A stretch of 64,000 nucleotides of DNA, taken from positions 58,395 through 122,394 of the forward strand of contig NZ_JAAVUR010000017.1 in the NCBI RefSeq assembly GCF_018449545.1, given 5' to 3'. Under the pieces are notes generated by a model. That model was given only the letters and a program-made list of their open reading frames with translations, did no database searches and was not told the DNA's origin. Below are positions 56,501 through 63,855 of the stretch, one piece after another; position 1 is the first letter of the stretch, and every line of letters begins with the position of its first letter. The stretch is from Granulicella sp. dw_53. GTDB taxonomy: Bacteria > Acidobacteriota > Terriglobia > Terriglobales > Acidobacteriaceae. The position numbers and the translations under genes are program-made.

Positions 56501-58661
56501 CATCACCAGGGCTACGGCGTATGGCTACTCGCTCTTCGAGTTCCAGGTCTACGGCGCGAATGTCCCGGCGATCGTCACACAACCAGTCAGTCAGGCGGTG
56601 AATAGCGGCAGCACTGCGACGTTCAATGCCGTGGCTACTGGAGATGGCTCCTTCCAATATCAGTGGAAGCGAAATGGTGTCGCTATACCGAACGCCACCA
56701 CGACCAGCTACACCACGCCTCCAGTTACATCAGCAGACAGCGGCAGCTCCTTCATCCTCGCCGTTACGAATAAGAACGGCACTACAAACTCAGCCAATGC
56801 GACGTTGACGGTCAACTCCAGTGCGCCTACGGGCACCAACCTTGCACTGAATCAGCCGGCAACTTCAAGTGGTAACGAGAATGCCGGCCTTGGGGCGCTC
56901 AATGCGGTCGATGGAAATACAACCACACGCTGGTCCTCGGCCTTCGTAGATGCCTCCTGGTTGCAGGTCGACCTTGGTGGACCGAAGACGATCAGCCAGG
57001 TTGTGATCCAATGGCAGAACTCCTACGGCAAGGCCTACCAGATCCAGGTCTCGAATGACCAACAGACCTGGACGACCGTCTACACCCAACCCGCCGGCAA
57101 AGGTGGAGTGGAAAATATTACCTTCACTCCTGCCAGCGGACGCTACATTCGTATGCTGGGAATCACTCGCTCGTCGGCCTACGGATACTCGATCTATGAG
57201 TTCCAGGTCTACGGGACAGGGAGTAGTGGGAGTGGGCCAACCATCACGACAGAACCTGCAAACCAGACTGCGAATGTCGGAGGCACTGCGACCTTCGCGG
57301 TGGTTGCAGGCGGCACAGGTCCTTTCACCTACCAGTGGCTGAAGGGCAAGACTCCTATTACGGGAGCCACTTCGGCCAGCTATACCACTCCGGTTCTCGT
57401 CGCGACTGACAACGGCAATCAGTACAGCGTCACTGTTGGCAATGCGAACGCGACCGTCAATTCAACCCCCGCGACTCTTACGGTCAACAACTCCGGCTCG
57501 GGCTACCAGATATATCCAGGCTTCATTGGAGTCGATCTGAACAACAACACCAAGGGAGTGTGTCCGGATAACCAGGTCTATGTCACGGTCATCGGAATAG
57601 ATCCTGCCAACAAGAACTTTGCCTATCTGACTCCAGACGGGACGATCGTTGACTTCACTATCAACGATAGCTCCGCCGCCGGTCATCTCACCAAGAACGG
57701 CAAGGGCTATGGCAATTACTCCTTCACACTGGCACAGAGCAAGCTGTTGAAGATTCCTACGTTCAACTCGGCCCGTGCCTATATCTCGTTCGGCGAACCG
57801 CTATACATTCAGGTGAATGCTGACAGTACGGGGAAGGTAACGGGCTGGGCGGGTCCAAACCCACAGAACGGCACCGATCCCAACCTCAACATTCACTTCG
57901 ACTGGTATGAGTTCAACAACGACAACGGCATCTTCATCAACACCACACAGGTCGATGAGTTCGGTCTACCTCTGACGCTCGACGTCTGGGGGGCGGGAGG
58001 TACCTTCCACCAGCAGGTGGGTATCACCGAGTCTGTCGCCCAACTCGATAGTGAGTTCGCCAGTGAGGTGCCGGCGCAGTTCCAACCACCGACGATGTCC
58101 AACCTTCGTATTCTCTCGCCAGGCAAGCTCTCCATGGCTGCAGGCGGAGCGAATGCGAACTACTTCGATAATGTTCTTGCGAATGCGTGGGCATCTTACA
58201 GCACCACGCCGTTCACGATAACCCTCAGCGGCCGCCAGTTCACGGGGACCGCATCCGGACAGACATTGACGTTTACGGAGGTCAATCCCAGTTCGGCTCA
58301 CGCGGGTGAAGTCTTCGTCGTGTCGCGGCCTTCTACCCAGGATGTACTCGGATGCGCTGGCACCATGGCTAGAGGTGTGGATGGCAGCACTCCGCAGCTC
58401 CAGGATGAAAACGGCGTGCAACTGCAGTTGGAAAACCAGATCTGCTCTGCGACTAACCGGGGTGTGCTTCCCACCCTCGCCGACTGGACTAACGTTGCGG
58501 CTTACTACAACGCAACGCCAGCCAACTTCTACTCGCAGTTCTGGCACAAGCACTCTATTGGGGGGCTTGCGTACGGTTACTCTTACGACGACAACAACAA
58601 CCAGAGCACCACAATCACCACGACAAAACCGGAGCACATGGCCTTCGGCATAGGCTGGTAG
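50511..58661 (+). CDS. Giant secreted GH2-like / Ig / discoidin / GH64-like glucanase fusion
   Basis: 2,716 residues. Approximate order: signal region 1-75; GH2 sugar-binding domain 82-285 (WYRLHFKVDSKYAGQKFLL, VQVFINGNLL); GH2 Ig-like strand domain; TIM-barrel part 425-725 (YFNGHATYLWGAGQR, RDRSHPSIVYWEED); beta region; three Ig-like domains 977-1245; discoidin (F5/8C) domain 1248-1404; a DUF1566-like insert 1411-1526 with LGLAWTHT and YCQSLNMRIPTEVEAL; Ig; Gly-rich linker; then discoidin-Ig three times (1664-2325); and a GH64-like beta-1,3-glucanase module 2332-2716 with candidate catalytic Glu2467 (FDWYEFN) and Asp2482 (TQVDEFG). The discoidin copies start NLAL(D/G/N)K/Q-A and end YGYS(I/F/L)(Y/W/F)EF(Q/E)VY. 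It probably binds and cuts beta-glucan outside the cell. Start is uncertain: ATG at 50514 has AAAGGAAA upstream, but a second signal peptide begins at Met 54. Confidence 0.88.
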   Translation: MMKFPRTKAATLVLFLDTFLITLLSSCFAQAIRKFRSRFGPIDLAARLLTGGRMQTRIAMLLLLFAALCTSGVRAQQVETSLPLSQRFTINLAAGVPEYVANAASNSNAPQSQWWFENTKNSPTYSSQGFSESSDPAWHQVGLPYEANMSRTFINQTSGGGQGSLNGQNNWYRLHFKVDSKYAGQKFLLNLEGSHTAVQVFINGNLLVGISAVPANKQATHVMGFVPVVLDLTPYVHADGVTDNVIAVDVSRGDSWFEQPGFGGAFRFGQAMAGLFRNVFLYVTNPVHIPVNVYSNQKTWGTYAGTVSEVAAAEGTATAASAVVEVQTNVLNETKTAQQVTLTTQIVDASGKVVVTAPPITQSVPPMTPDTFPSTPAPMFQQQITVPNPTLWYPAGSIYGKPYMYKVYHIVSVDGVVVDSAQTPLGIRTITWDANFPYFNGHATYLWGAGQRYDRPGLGSAVPDEPQWRDIAQLAAAGGNVLRPGHSTSSEELVEAGDAYGVMIIQPSGDGEGSFTNPSVDDSTLKEELHRDMIIRDRSHPSIVYWEEDNGGNNLNLATDLANIGTSWDNINPRKQASRAYKPEFAFIDECDGAGCEVGNKQQNPNNPAFGAEYWDNVGTGRGLAWDNELAFAAPYLNDWRKGRVANTFGMAQWYADDSPGEVSLYSEYQNNPAMVNFVRSLGYSLADMNRFPRLIYYIYQANWLPYAVQPVVHLGHHWNRAYEYTPGTPIQENAFSNCPGVRLLINGVAKDPVTGAALADQIPNPWDVNSSTDLTQNSTVIPGQVHWMVNWAPGTVTAACLDTNGNVVSGVSDSKTTAGAENKIVLSVVPELTKPDGSSFQWTSNGSDAAFVIAQVQDAQGNLVPTAADNVTFSVSGPASYVGGSEQLVADPSWTNYYEDAFSKAHSTDIQGVPFAFFHGPLDPELNFEGGLTQIALRSTFIPGTVTVTATAPGLVGGSVQLTSVVPPAPPQSQPPAIIVPPVDTAVTAGFPATFTVAASGSGTLTYQWSVAGSEVNGATGTTFTTPATTLAESGESVKVTVKSEFGEVTSTPVTLTVDAPAKVAITAQPVSQTVVVGQTATLTVAATGSPQLNYQWFENGAQVASGPLPSYTTPVLTASGTATFYVIVSNPLGPLQSSTATLTINAPVPVSITTPPAGEIVAVNQPVQFTAVVAGSSPYTYQWQFTPAGGSTTVLVSNTQTSNTITYTIPAMSAANVGAYTVMVNNAAQAPVTSAAAQLTLAPPGVNLALDKVATSSSNQSNCNDGTTSPPFTGTGCLGPENAVDGNVSGTRWGSKTAGAPPTPAVAGVDPSWLQVDLGSVQSFNTVVINWENASAAQYQIQYTNDDPATNPTWKLAIAKNNGAGGTETLNFDTVQGRYVRMLGTLRSTQYGYSIYEFQVYNIPQCGGAGERFSFDPSNPTLVADNLLGLAWTHTIATDTTPGSQFTGVDAVKYCQSLNMRIPTEVEALGISGNNNATCAFPGAWSTWTSTIDPNDPNETAIVNFDGTTSWNVTNNFPGATLCVSGASEAQAPVIQTPPQPATVNVGQAATFSVVATGKPAPSYQWFKGTAPIDGATADTYITPPTVSTDDGTSFSVLISNPSGNITGGPVVLTVTNNPTGGGGTGGGGGTGGGGTNPPPPACGNATACTGNGSGPAPAGPNLALGKTATSSLDESLSFPPKSGVDGDLNTRWSSAFENDEWFQVDLGSVQSIGQILIRWQSSYGRTYLIQTSNDGKAWATTSTQTNGLGGVDNLTFPTVNARYVRMQGQTRSTQYGYSFWEFEVYGPVAPTIVTQPVDQSVLAGATAQFTVVASGTGPFAYQWLRNGFNISGATSATYTTPVLSVADSGSLFSVMVSFANSSASVTSSNALLTVTQPAPDPTVGIANLALGKPVTSSGNENDGVGPFNAVDGDLTSRWSSAFTDNQWLEVDLGSPMIMNKVVIYWQAAYGKSYQIQVSDDEQTWTTVASQTAGKGGVETLPFASVVHRYIRLLGITRATAYGYSLFEFQVYGANVPAIVTQPVSQAVNSGSTATFNAVATGDGSFQYQWKRNGVAIPNATTTSYTTPPVTSADSGSSFILAVTNKNGTTNSANATLTVNSSAPTGTNLALNQPATSSGNENAGLGALNAVDGNTTTRWSSAFVDASWLQVDLGGPKTISQVVIQWQNSYGKAYQIQVSNDQQTWTTVYTQPAGKGGVENITFTPASGRYIRMLGITRSSAYGYSIYEFQVYGTGSSGSGPTITTEPANQTANVGGTATFAVVAGGTGPFTYQWLKGKTPITGATSASYTTPVLVATDNGNQYSVTVGNANATVNSTPATLTVNNSGSGYQIYPGFIGVDLNNNTKGVCPDNQVYVTVIGIDPANKNFAYLTPDGTIVDFTINDSSAAGHLTKNGKGYGNYSFTLAQSKLLKIPTFNSARAYISFGEPLYIQVNADSTGKVTGWAGPNPQNGTDPNLNIHFDWYEFNNDNGIFINTTQVDEFGLPLTLDVWGAGGTFHQQVGITESVAQLDSEFASEVPAQFQPPTMSNLRILSPGKLSMAAGGANANYFDNVLANAWASYSTTPFTITLSGRQFTGTASGQTLTFTEVNPSSAHAGEVFVVSRPSTQDVLGCAGTMARGVDGSTPQLQDENGVQLQLENQICSATNRGVLPTLADWTNVAAYYNATPANFYSQFWHKHSIGGLAYGYSYDDNNNQSTTITTTKPEHMAFGIGW

Positions 58662-58669
58662 TTACAACA

Positions 58670-58715
58670 AAGTTCATAGACTTGGTTCTAGTAATCGAAT
58701 CAAGTCTATGAACTT
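58670..58715. terminator. Long hairpin after the giant gene
   Basis: AAGTTCATAGACTTGGTTC pairs with GAATCAAGTCTATGAACTT over 19 positions with one G-T pair, around the loop TAGTAATC. It begins 8 bases past the stop of the giant gene. Confidence 0.75.
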
Positions 58716-58738
58716 ATATAGCGATCTCCGTAGTGATT

Positions 58739-58776
58739 GATATGGCCTGGTCTGAGCAATCAGACCAGGCCATATC
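58739..58776. terminator. Perfect 17-bp hairpin with GCAA tetraloop
   Basis: GATATGGCCTGGTCTGA and its exact complement close a GCAA loop, a stable GNRA type. It lies 24 bases after the previous hairpin and 30 bases before the stop of the convergent monooxygenase-like gene, so the pair isolates the two transcripts. Confidence 0.75.
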
Positions 58777-58805
58777 AGTTCGTGCGAAAGAATCGTGTTT
58801 CTTGT

Positions 58806-59147
58806 CTAAGTTGCCGATGCCTTTTGGGGTCTTTGTGCGACTACCTCGAAATGAGCGGCTCGTAAGTCATAACGAGCCAGGAGCTCCGTTATGTCAGTGG
58901 GCAAGTAACTTGCTTCGCTGTCCTCACCGACGAAGGCCTTGATCGACTCTGCTGAGTCAAACCACATTAAAGTCATGAATTCGACCTTGTCCTGAGATAA
59001 GGGTCGACGCAACACGTCGATGTGTAGAAACCCATGAATCTTCCGCGCTTCGATAGATGGAATCACCTTCGTCAGTGCGATATTTTGATATGAATCTGCC
59101 AATTCATTGGTGGCTTCGGCTCGCCATGCCCTACAAATCATTTTCAT
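58806..59147 (-). CDS. Antibiotic biosynthesis monooxygenase-like (ABM) domain protein
   Basis: 113 residues of the dimeric alpha/beta-barrel type: CRAWRAEATNELADSYQ, IHGFLHIDVLRR, VEFMTLMWFDSAESIKAFVGE and LLARYDLRAAHFEVV. ABM proteins include small quinone or heme-acting monooxygenases and many without known activity. It is convergent with the giant gene and divergent from the alkylation-repair operon. Whether it shares regulation with that operon cannot be seen. Confidence 0.8.
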   Translation of the reverse strand: MKMICRAWRAEATNELADSYQNIALTKVIPSIEARKIHGFLHIDVLRRPLSQDKVEFMTLMWFDSAESIKAFVGEDSEASYLPTDITELLARYDLRAAHFEVVAQRPQKASAT

Positions 59148-59335
59148 CTTCCCTTCTTTGCAATCGACAGCTTGCTGTAAGCATATTCAGCGTGATCGTC
59201 TGTGAGCAAGTCTGCGTCGATACTACTCCTGCAGCTCTCTGAAGAACGCAGTGGGCTAACGAGTTTGAAAGCAAAAGTCGGAGTGTTCCTGCGGGCGCGC
59301 TTAGCTAGAGTTACTCCAGTAGAGGGAGGAACACT

Positions 59336-59941
59336 ATGAATAAGGCAGCGAATCTCGAACTTACAAGCGCAATCAGGAACAATCCAAATAAGCAAACCAT
59401 CGTTAATCGCGATCCAATCAAGTTCCGTGTAGACGGGGCAGATGCAAAGATTTTCTTCGCGATTGGGGAGTGCTCACTGGGCTCGATTCTCGTCGCGCAG
59501 AGCGATAAGGGTGTCTGCTCCATCCTAATCGGTGATGATCCGGCGCTTCTGATGCGCGATCTTGAGGACCACTTTCCGAATGCGAACCTGATTGGCAACC
59601 AATCCGGATATGAGAGATTGGTCGCGAGGATTGTCGGCTTGATTGAGAGGCCCAGCGTTGGCCTCGATCTGCCGTTGGATATCCGTGGCACTGCATTCCA
59701 GCAGCGTGTGTGGAAGGCTTTGCAGGAGATTCCGCTGGGCTCAACTGCGACGTATGCGGCCATTGCGCAGAAGATCGGCATGCCGAAGGCGGCTCGTGCC
59801 GTTGCGCAGGCTTGTGGAGCGAATGCGTTGGCGGTGGCGATTCCTTGCCACCGAGTCATCAGGAACGACGGGACACTTTCGGGTTATCGCTGGGGAGTGG
59901 AGCGGAAGCGCGCGCTTCTGGAGATCGAGGCGCGCGCATGA
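59336..59941 (+). CDS. ogt: Methylated-DNA-protein cysteine methyltransferase
   Basis: 201 residues. The active-site Cys171 lies in the invariant IPCHRVIR, preceded by FQQRVWKALQEIPLGSTATYAAIAQKIG (DNA-binding helix) and followed by LSGYRWGVERKRALLEIE. It removes methyl groups from O6-methylguanine in a suicide reaction. The N-terminal 90 residues match the RNase H-like cap also found in the C-terminal half of Ada; the AraC-type and zinc sensor domains of Ada are absent. GGGAGGA precedes the ATG. Its stop overlaps the next gene by four bases (ATGA). Confidence 0.93.
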   Translation: MNKAANLELTSAIRNNPNKQTIVNRDPIKFRVDGADAKIFFAIGECSLGSILVAQSDKGVCSILIGDDPALLMRDLEDHFPNANLIGNQSGYERLVARIVGLIERPSVGLDLPLDIRGTAFQQRVWKALQEIPLGSTATYAAIAQKIGMPKAARAVAQACGANALAVAIPCHRVIRNDGTLSGYRWGVERKRALLEIEARA

Positions 59942-60705
59942 GCAGCTTATTCTTGAAGGAAGAGGTTTCCATGGTCGAAGTGGGCAAGACGGTGGAAGGG
60001 AGTGCCGTCTCCCAGGTTGCGCAGTTGAATTGGCAGCGAATTGTGCAAGATCTCAACGAGCAGGGAAGCGCCGTGCTCAAAGGGGTTTTATCTTCCGATG
60101 AGTGCCGATCGTTGGCGAGCCTGTATCCGAAGGAGACGGGATTTCGCAGCCGTGTCGTGATGGCGCGTCACGGATTCGGACGTGGAGAGTACAAGTATTT
60201 TAGTTATCCGCTGCCTGAGATTATTCAGGGCTTGCGGACAGCGCTCTATCGGGAGCTGGTTCCGGTTGCGAATTCGTGGAACCAGAGTATGGGCATCGAG
60301 GTTAGGTATCCAGACGAGCATGCCGCGTTCATTCAACGTTGCCATGATGCTGGGCAGTCGCGTCCAACGCCGCTGCTTCTTCAATACGGCCCTGGCGACT
60401 ATAACTGTCTCCATCAAGATCTTTATGGAGAGCATGTGTTTCCGATTCAGGTTGCCTTTCTTCTCTCCGAGCCGGGACGAGACTTCGAGGGTGGGGAGTT
60501 CGTACTTACAGAGCAACGTCCGCGCATGCAGTCTAGGCCTGAGGTTGTGCCTCTGCGCAGAGGAGATGCCGTGGCGTTTGCAGTTCATCATCGTCCGGTG
60601 CAAGGAACGCGAGGAATGTATCGCGTGAACCTGCGACATGGCGTCAGCCGGTTGCGTTCGGGGCAGCGGAATACCTTGGGCATCATCTTCCACGACGCGA
60701 GCTAG
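59938..60705 (+). CDS. 2OG-Fe(II) oxygenase in the alkylation-repair operon
   Basis: 255 residues. His159 and Asp161 in LHQDLYGEHV, a distal His at 217 or 218 in AVHHRPVQG and Arg225 in GTRG give the Fe(II)/2-oxoglutarate site; FLLSEPGRDFEGGEFVLTEQ is the strand typical of prolyl-hydroxylase-like members. It is not AlkB itself, which is the next gene. ATG overlap with ogt and an 8-base gap to alkB show a single operon, so a role in DNA or RNA alkylation damage is likely but unproven. A longer in-frame reading from 59710 runs inside ogt and is not used. Confidence 0.88.
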   Translation: MSSLFLKEEVSMVEVGKTVEGSAVSQVAQLNWQRIVQDLNEQGSAVLKGVLSSDECRSLASLYPKETGFRSRVVMARHGFGRGEYKYFSYPLPEIIQGLRTALYRELVPVANSWNQSMGIEVRYPDEHAAFIQRCHDAGQSRPTPLLLQYGPGDYNCLHQDLYGEHVFPIQVAFLLSEPGRDFEGGEFVLTEQRPRMQSRPEVVPLRRGDAVAFAVHHRPVQGTRGMYRVNLRHGVSRLRSGQRNTLGIIFHDAS

Positions 60706-60713
60706 GAGCTGAT

Positions 60714-61367
60714 ATGACCGCATCGCTTTTCGAGAACATTCCAGAGCCGAGGCTTTCTAAGGAGCTTCTCGGCCCTGGAACCGCGATACTTAATGGATTT
60801 GCATTGGGCGTGGAAGGCGATCTGATTGCCGCTTTCAACGCTGTTGTCGAACGCGCACCCTTTCGCCACATGGTGACTCCAGGTGGGTTTCGTATGTCGG
60901 TTGGGATGACGAATTGTGGGGCTCTCGGGTGGATTACGGATCGGACGGGATATCGCTATGACGGGGTTGATCCCGAAAGTGGACTGCGTTGGCCGGCTAT
61001 GCCTGGAGTGTTCCTGAAGCTGGCGGCGGATGCAGCGGAGGAGGCGGGCTTTGCGTCGTTCGTCCCTGATGCTTGCCTCATCAATCGCTACGAGCCGGGC
61101 GCCAAGCTATCGCTGCATCAGGATAAGAACGAACGCGACTTCGATCAGCCGATCGTGTCGGTGTCTCTCGGTCTGCCAGCGACGTTTCTGTTCGGTGGGC
61201 TGGAGAGGTCCGACAAGACGGTGCGAGTTCCGCTGGTTCATGGAGATGTCATCGTTTGGGGTGGAGTGGCGCGCCTTCGCTACCATGGGGTTAATCCTCT
61301 CAAGGAGGGCGTTCATCCGGTCTTTGGCGGTTATCGCTACAACCTGACCTTCAGAAAGGCTGGCTGA
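60714..61367 (+). CDS. alkB: DNA oxidative demethylase AlkB
   Basis: 217 residues, the size of E. coli AlkB (216). Iron ligands His135, Asp137 (LHQDKNE) and His191 (RYHGV), and the 2-oxoglutarate arginines Arg208 and Arg214 (RYNLTFR) fall within a few positions of the E. coli residues. The nucleotide-recognition lid (MSVGMTNCGALGW) is also present. It reverses N1-methyladenine and N3-methylcytosine. Its Shine-Dalgarno TAGGAG includes the stop of the previous gene. Confidence 0.97.
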   Translation: MTASLFENIPEPRLSKELLGPGTAILNGFALGVEGDLIAAFNAVVERAPFRHMVTPGGFRMSVGMTNCGALGWITDRTGYRYDGVDPESGLRWPAMPGVFLKLAADAAEEAGFASFVPDACLINRYEPGAKLSLHQDKNERDFDQPIVSVSLGLPATFLFGGLERSDKTVRVPLVHGDVIVWGGVARLRYHGVNPLKEGVHPVFGGYRYNLTFRKAG

Positions 61368-61529
61368 GAGGGTGGACCTTCGCCATGCTTAAGTGCGATG
61401 CGGTTTTGTTCGCGTCCAATGGATGAGTGTCTGTGGCTGATTGAGTTATCTGGCCGGAGATTCTCTTTGGAGGGTGAATGTGGAGGTGACTGCCTTTTGT
61501 TTATTTCCAAGGCGATTCCTGTAAGACTC

Positions 61530-63440
61530 ATGCATCTGGTGATGGCTTTGTTTTTTGTTGCTGTTGCTTTGCCTGCTCAGGTTATTACTGTCTCTCCTGC
61601 TGGGCCGATCAAGACGCTGGTGGAGGCTCGGGATGCGGCGCGTACGTTGCGTCGTTCTGGTGGCACGGGGCCAATCACCATTACGATCCGTGCGGGAACG
61701 TACTTTCTTCCGGAGACGCTGACGCTTGGTCCGGAGGATAGCGACACCATCTGGGAGGCGGCGCATGGGGAGCATCCGATCATCAGCGGCGGGCGAATCG
61801 TCTCCGGCTGGAGGAAGAGCTCTGGTGCGGCTTGGGTGGCGGATGCTCCGGGGTCTTACTTCCATCAGCTCTTTATTGATGGCAGGCGCGCTGTTCGTGC
61901 ACGGACGCCTAACGATGCGTTCCTTCGCTTCAAGGGAGGTGGTTCTCCCGGCAAGCCGCTGCAGTTGCACTTTCAGGGAGAGGACATCAAGCAGGAATGG
62001 GCCTCGCAGGCTGATGTTGAGGTCGTAGGCTTTATGGCGTGGAGCGATTTCCGCGCTCCGATTACGGCGGTTGATGCACGAGAGCGTTTGGCCTCGTTTG
62101 GTCCTATGCAGAGCTCTGCTAATGAAGAGAATGCGCGCTATTTTATTGAGAATGCGCCTGATGCACTCGATGCTCCGGGTGAGTGGTATCTCGACCGGTC
62201 TACGCAGCGGGTTTCTTACATTCCGCTTCGTGGCGAGAGGATGGAGCAGGTGCAGGCGATCGCAGCGGGGCTGGAGCGGCTGGTCGTGTTGCAGGGCAGG
62301 CCGGAGACTGGCGAGTTCGTGCGGAACGTTGTCTTTCGGGGGCTGACGTTTGAGCATGCGGATTGGAGTGTGGGGCCGCAAGGCTACTTCGACTTGCAGG
62401 CTGGTATGCCTGCGGTGTCGGCGATTGAGGCGGTTGGAGTGGTCAACTTTCGGGTTGAGCGATGTACGGTTGCTCACTCTGGTGGATATGGGCTCGAACT
62501 TGGGAAGGGCTCGAAACAGAATCAGGTGGTGGCGAATGAGTTCTATGACCTGGGAGCGGGAGGGGTCAAGGTCGGGACGCCGGATCTGAGTTGGAATCGC
62601 GCGGAACAGAACTCTGACAATGTGATTGCCGACAATCAGATCCACGATCTTGGCCTGGTGTATGCGGCGGGCGTGGGCATCTGGGTCTTGCAGAGTGGGC
62701 GGAATCAGATCGTCCATAATCATGTGCATGACCTTTATTACACCGCGATCTCGGTGGGGTGGACCTGGGGATATGGGCGGAATCAGTCGAAGGGGAATTT
62801 GATTGCGTTCAACGATCTGCACGCGATTGGGAAGAACATGTTGAGCGATATGGGAGGGATCTATACGCTCGGGGTGCAGCCGGGGACGATCATTCGCAAT
62901 AATTTGATCCACGATGTGTCGGCGTTTACGTATGGCGGATGGGGAATCTACCTGGACGAGGGATCGAGCGAGATTCTGGCTGAAGATAATGTTGTCTACA
63001 ACTGCAAGAGCGCTGGTTTTCATCAGCACTATGGGCGCGAGAATGTTCTGCGGAACAATATCTTCGCGTTCAATCGTGAACACGAGTGGATGCGTACGCG
63101 GCCGGAGCAGCATGTGTCTTTCACGCTCGAGGGCAATATCGTTGCCTTCGACGAGGGCGATGTGTTGGGCGGCGATTGGACGGGCGGAGGCTTTGTGACG
63201 CGGGGGAATCTCTACTATGCTGCGCGGGGCAGGGAGGTTCGCTTTGGGGATCAGTCTTTTGCCGCTTGGATGGCTTCAGGTCAGGATCAGGGGTCTCGGA
63301 TTGCCGATCCTTTGTTTGTGGATGCCAAGAGGTTTGACCTTCGGTTGTGGCCGGAGTCGCCTGCGTTGCAGATGGGTTTTCGTCCCATTGACTTGAGTAC
63401 GGTTGGTCCACGGGGTACTGCTGGGGCGGATGGATGGTAG
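61530..63440 (+). CDS. Secreted right-handed parallel beta-helix protein (GH141-like)
   Basis: 636 residues from MHLVMALFFVAVALPAQ, a short signal peptide. Then VSPAGPIKTLVEARDAARTLR and ITIRAGTYFLPETLTLGPEDS, the start of glycan-active beta-helix proteins; WSDFRAPITAVD, PGEWYLDRSTQRVSYIP and the coils VVFRGLTFEHADW, NQIHDLGLVYAAGVGIW, VHDLYYTAISVGWTWGYG, NLIHDVSAFTYGGWGIYLDEGSSEI follow. This pattern fits the family containing GH141 enzymes. A catalytic pair could not be assigned. A longer frame from 61398 lacks a start signal. It lies 160 bases after alkB and is functionally unrelated to it. Confidence 0.82.
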   Translation: MHLVMALFFVAVALPAQVITVSPAGPIKTLVEARDAARTLRRSGGTGPITITIRAGTYFLPETLTLGPEDSDTIWEAAHGEHPIISGGRIVSGWRKSSGAAWVADAPGSYFHQLFIDGRRAVRARTPNDAFLRFKGGGSPGKPLQLHFQGEDIKQEWASQADVEVVGFMAWSDFRAPITAVDARERLASFGPMQSSANEENARYFIENAPDALDAPGEWYLDRSTQRVSYIPLRGERMEQVQAIAAGLERLVVLQGRPETGEFVRNVVFRGLTFEHADWSVGPQGYFDLQAGMPAVSAIEAVGVVNFRVERCTVAHSGGYGLELGKGSKQNQVVANEFYDLGAGGVKVGTPDLSWNRAEQNSDNVIADNQIHDLGLVYAAGVGIWVLQSGRNQIVHNHVHDLYYTAISVGWTWGYGRNQSKGNLIAFNDLHAIGKNMLSDMGGIYTLGVQPGTIIRNNLIHDVSAFTYGGWGIYLDEGSSEILAEDNVVYNCKSAGFHQHYGRENVLRNNIFAFNREHEWMRTRPEQHVSFTLEGNIVAFDEGDVLGGDWTGGGFVTRGNLYYAARGREVRFGDQSFAAWMASGQDQGSRIADPLFVDAKRFDLRLWPESPALQMGFRPIDLSTVGPRGTAGADGW

Positions 63441-63508
63441 GCGCCCTCCCCTCCTATTTTGGGCAAAGTATTCTTTCTGCTTTGGTTAGGGGTGGACCTT
63501 CGGGCCGC

Positions 63509-63668
63509 TTGAATTTGAAAGAGTCTTTATTGCTGCCGCCCTGGGCGGTTTTTGGTTTCTAGTTCTATTTTATTTAGGTGGGTGTAACTAAAGTGCCAGT
63601 TTTATGTCTTTGATTCTTCCTGGGTTAATGAGTTTTGGGGCTTGACATGTGATTTTGCTGGGGTTTTG
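63509..63668 (+). repeat. Dispersed intergenic repeat, copy C
   Basis: Contains TTCTAGTTCTATTTTAT, AACTAAAGTGCCAGTT, TTTTGGGGCTTGACAT and GATTTTGCTGGGG, matching copy A most closely, and the upstream GAATTTGAAAGAG...GCTGCCGCCCTGGGCGG block shared with copy B. It follows the last gene of the window and, like the others, is outside coding sequence. Confidence 0.7.
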
Positions 63669-63802
63669 GGGGGAATTAAAAAAATAATGGGCCTTCGGCG
63701 TGGCTTCTGTTGGGTGTGGATGACTGTCCCTTTTGTTGTTCCTTGTGTCGGTTTGGAGGTAGGGAGCTTCCCGGGCGTTTTTCGCTGGGCTGTGGAGAGC
63801 CC

Positions 63803-63855
63803 GGGGCTAAAGCCCCTTTTGTGGTGGGCTTTTTTCGTAGGGCTAAAGCCCTACG
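63803..63855. repeat. Two GGGCTAAAGCCC palindromes
   Basis: GGGGCTAAAGCCCC at 63803 and CGTAGGGCTAAAGCCCTACG at 63836 share a core and both fold into tight hairpins; the first is followed by TTTTG and the T-run TTTTTT precedes the second. The remaining sequence to the window end (63441-64000) shows no gene. Confidence 0.7.

Noticed and set aside
59255..59335. Ada box-like AAAGCAAAA upstream of ogt
   Set aside because: Only a partial match to the E. coli Ada operator and no Ada regulator domain is encoded here, so it is not called.
61446..63113. 555-codon minus-strand frame opposite the beta-helix gene
   Set aside because: Composition is that of an antisense shadow; the plus-strand gene has a signal peptide and family motifs.
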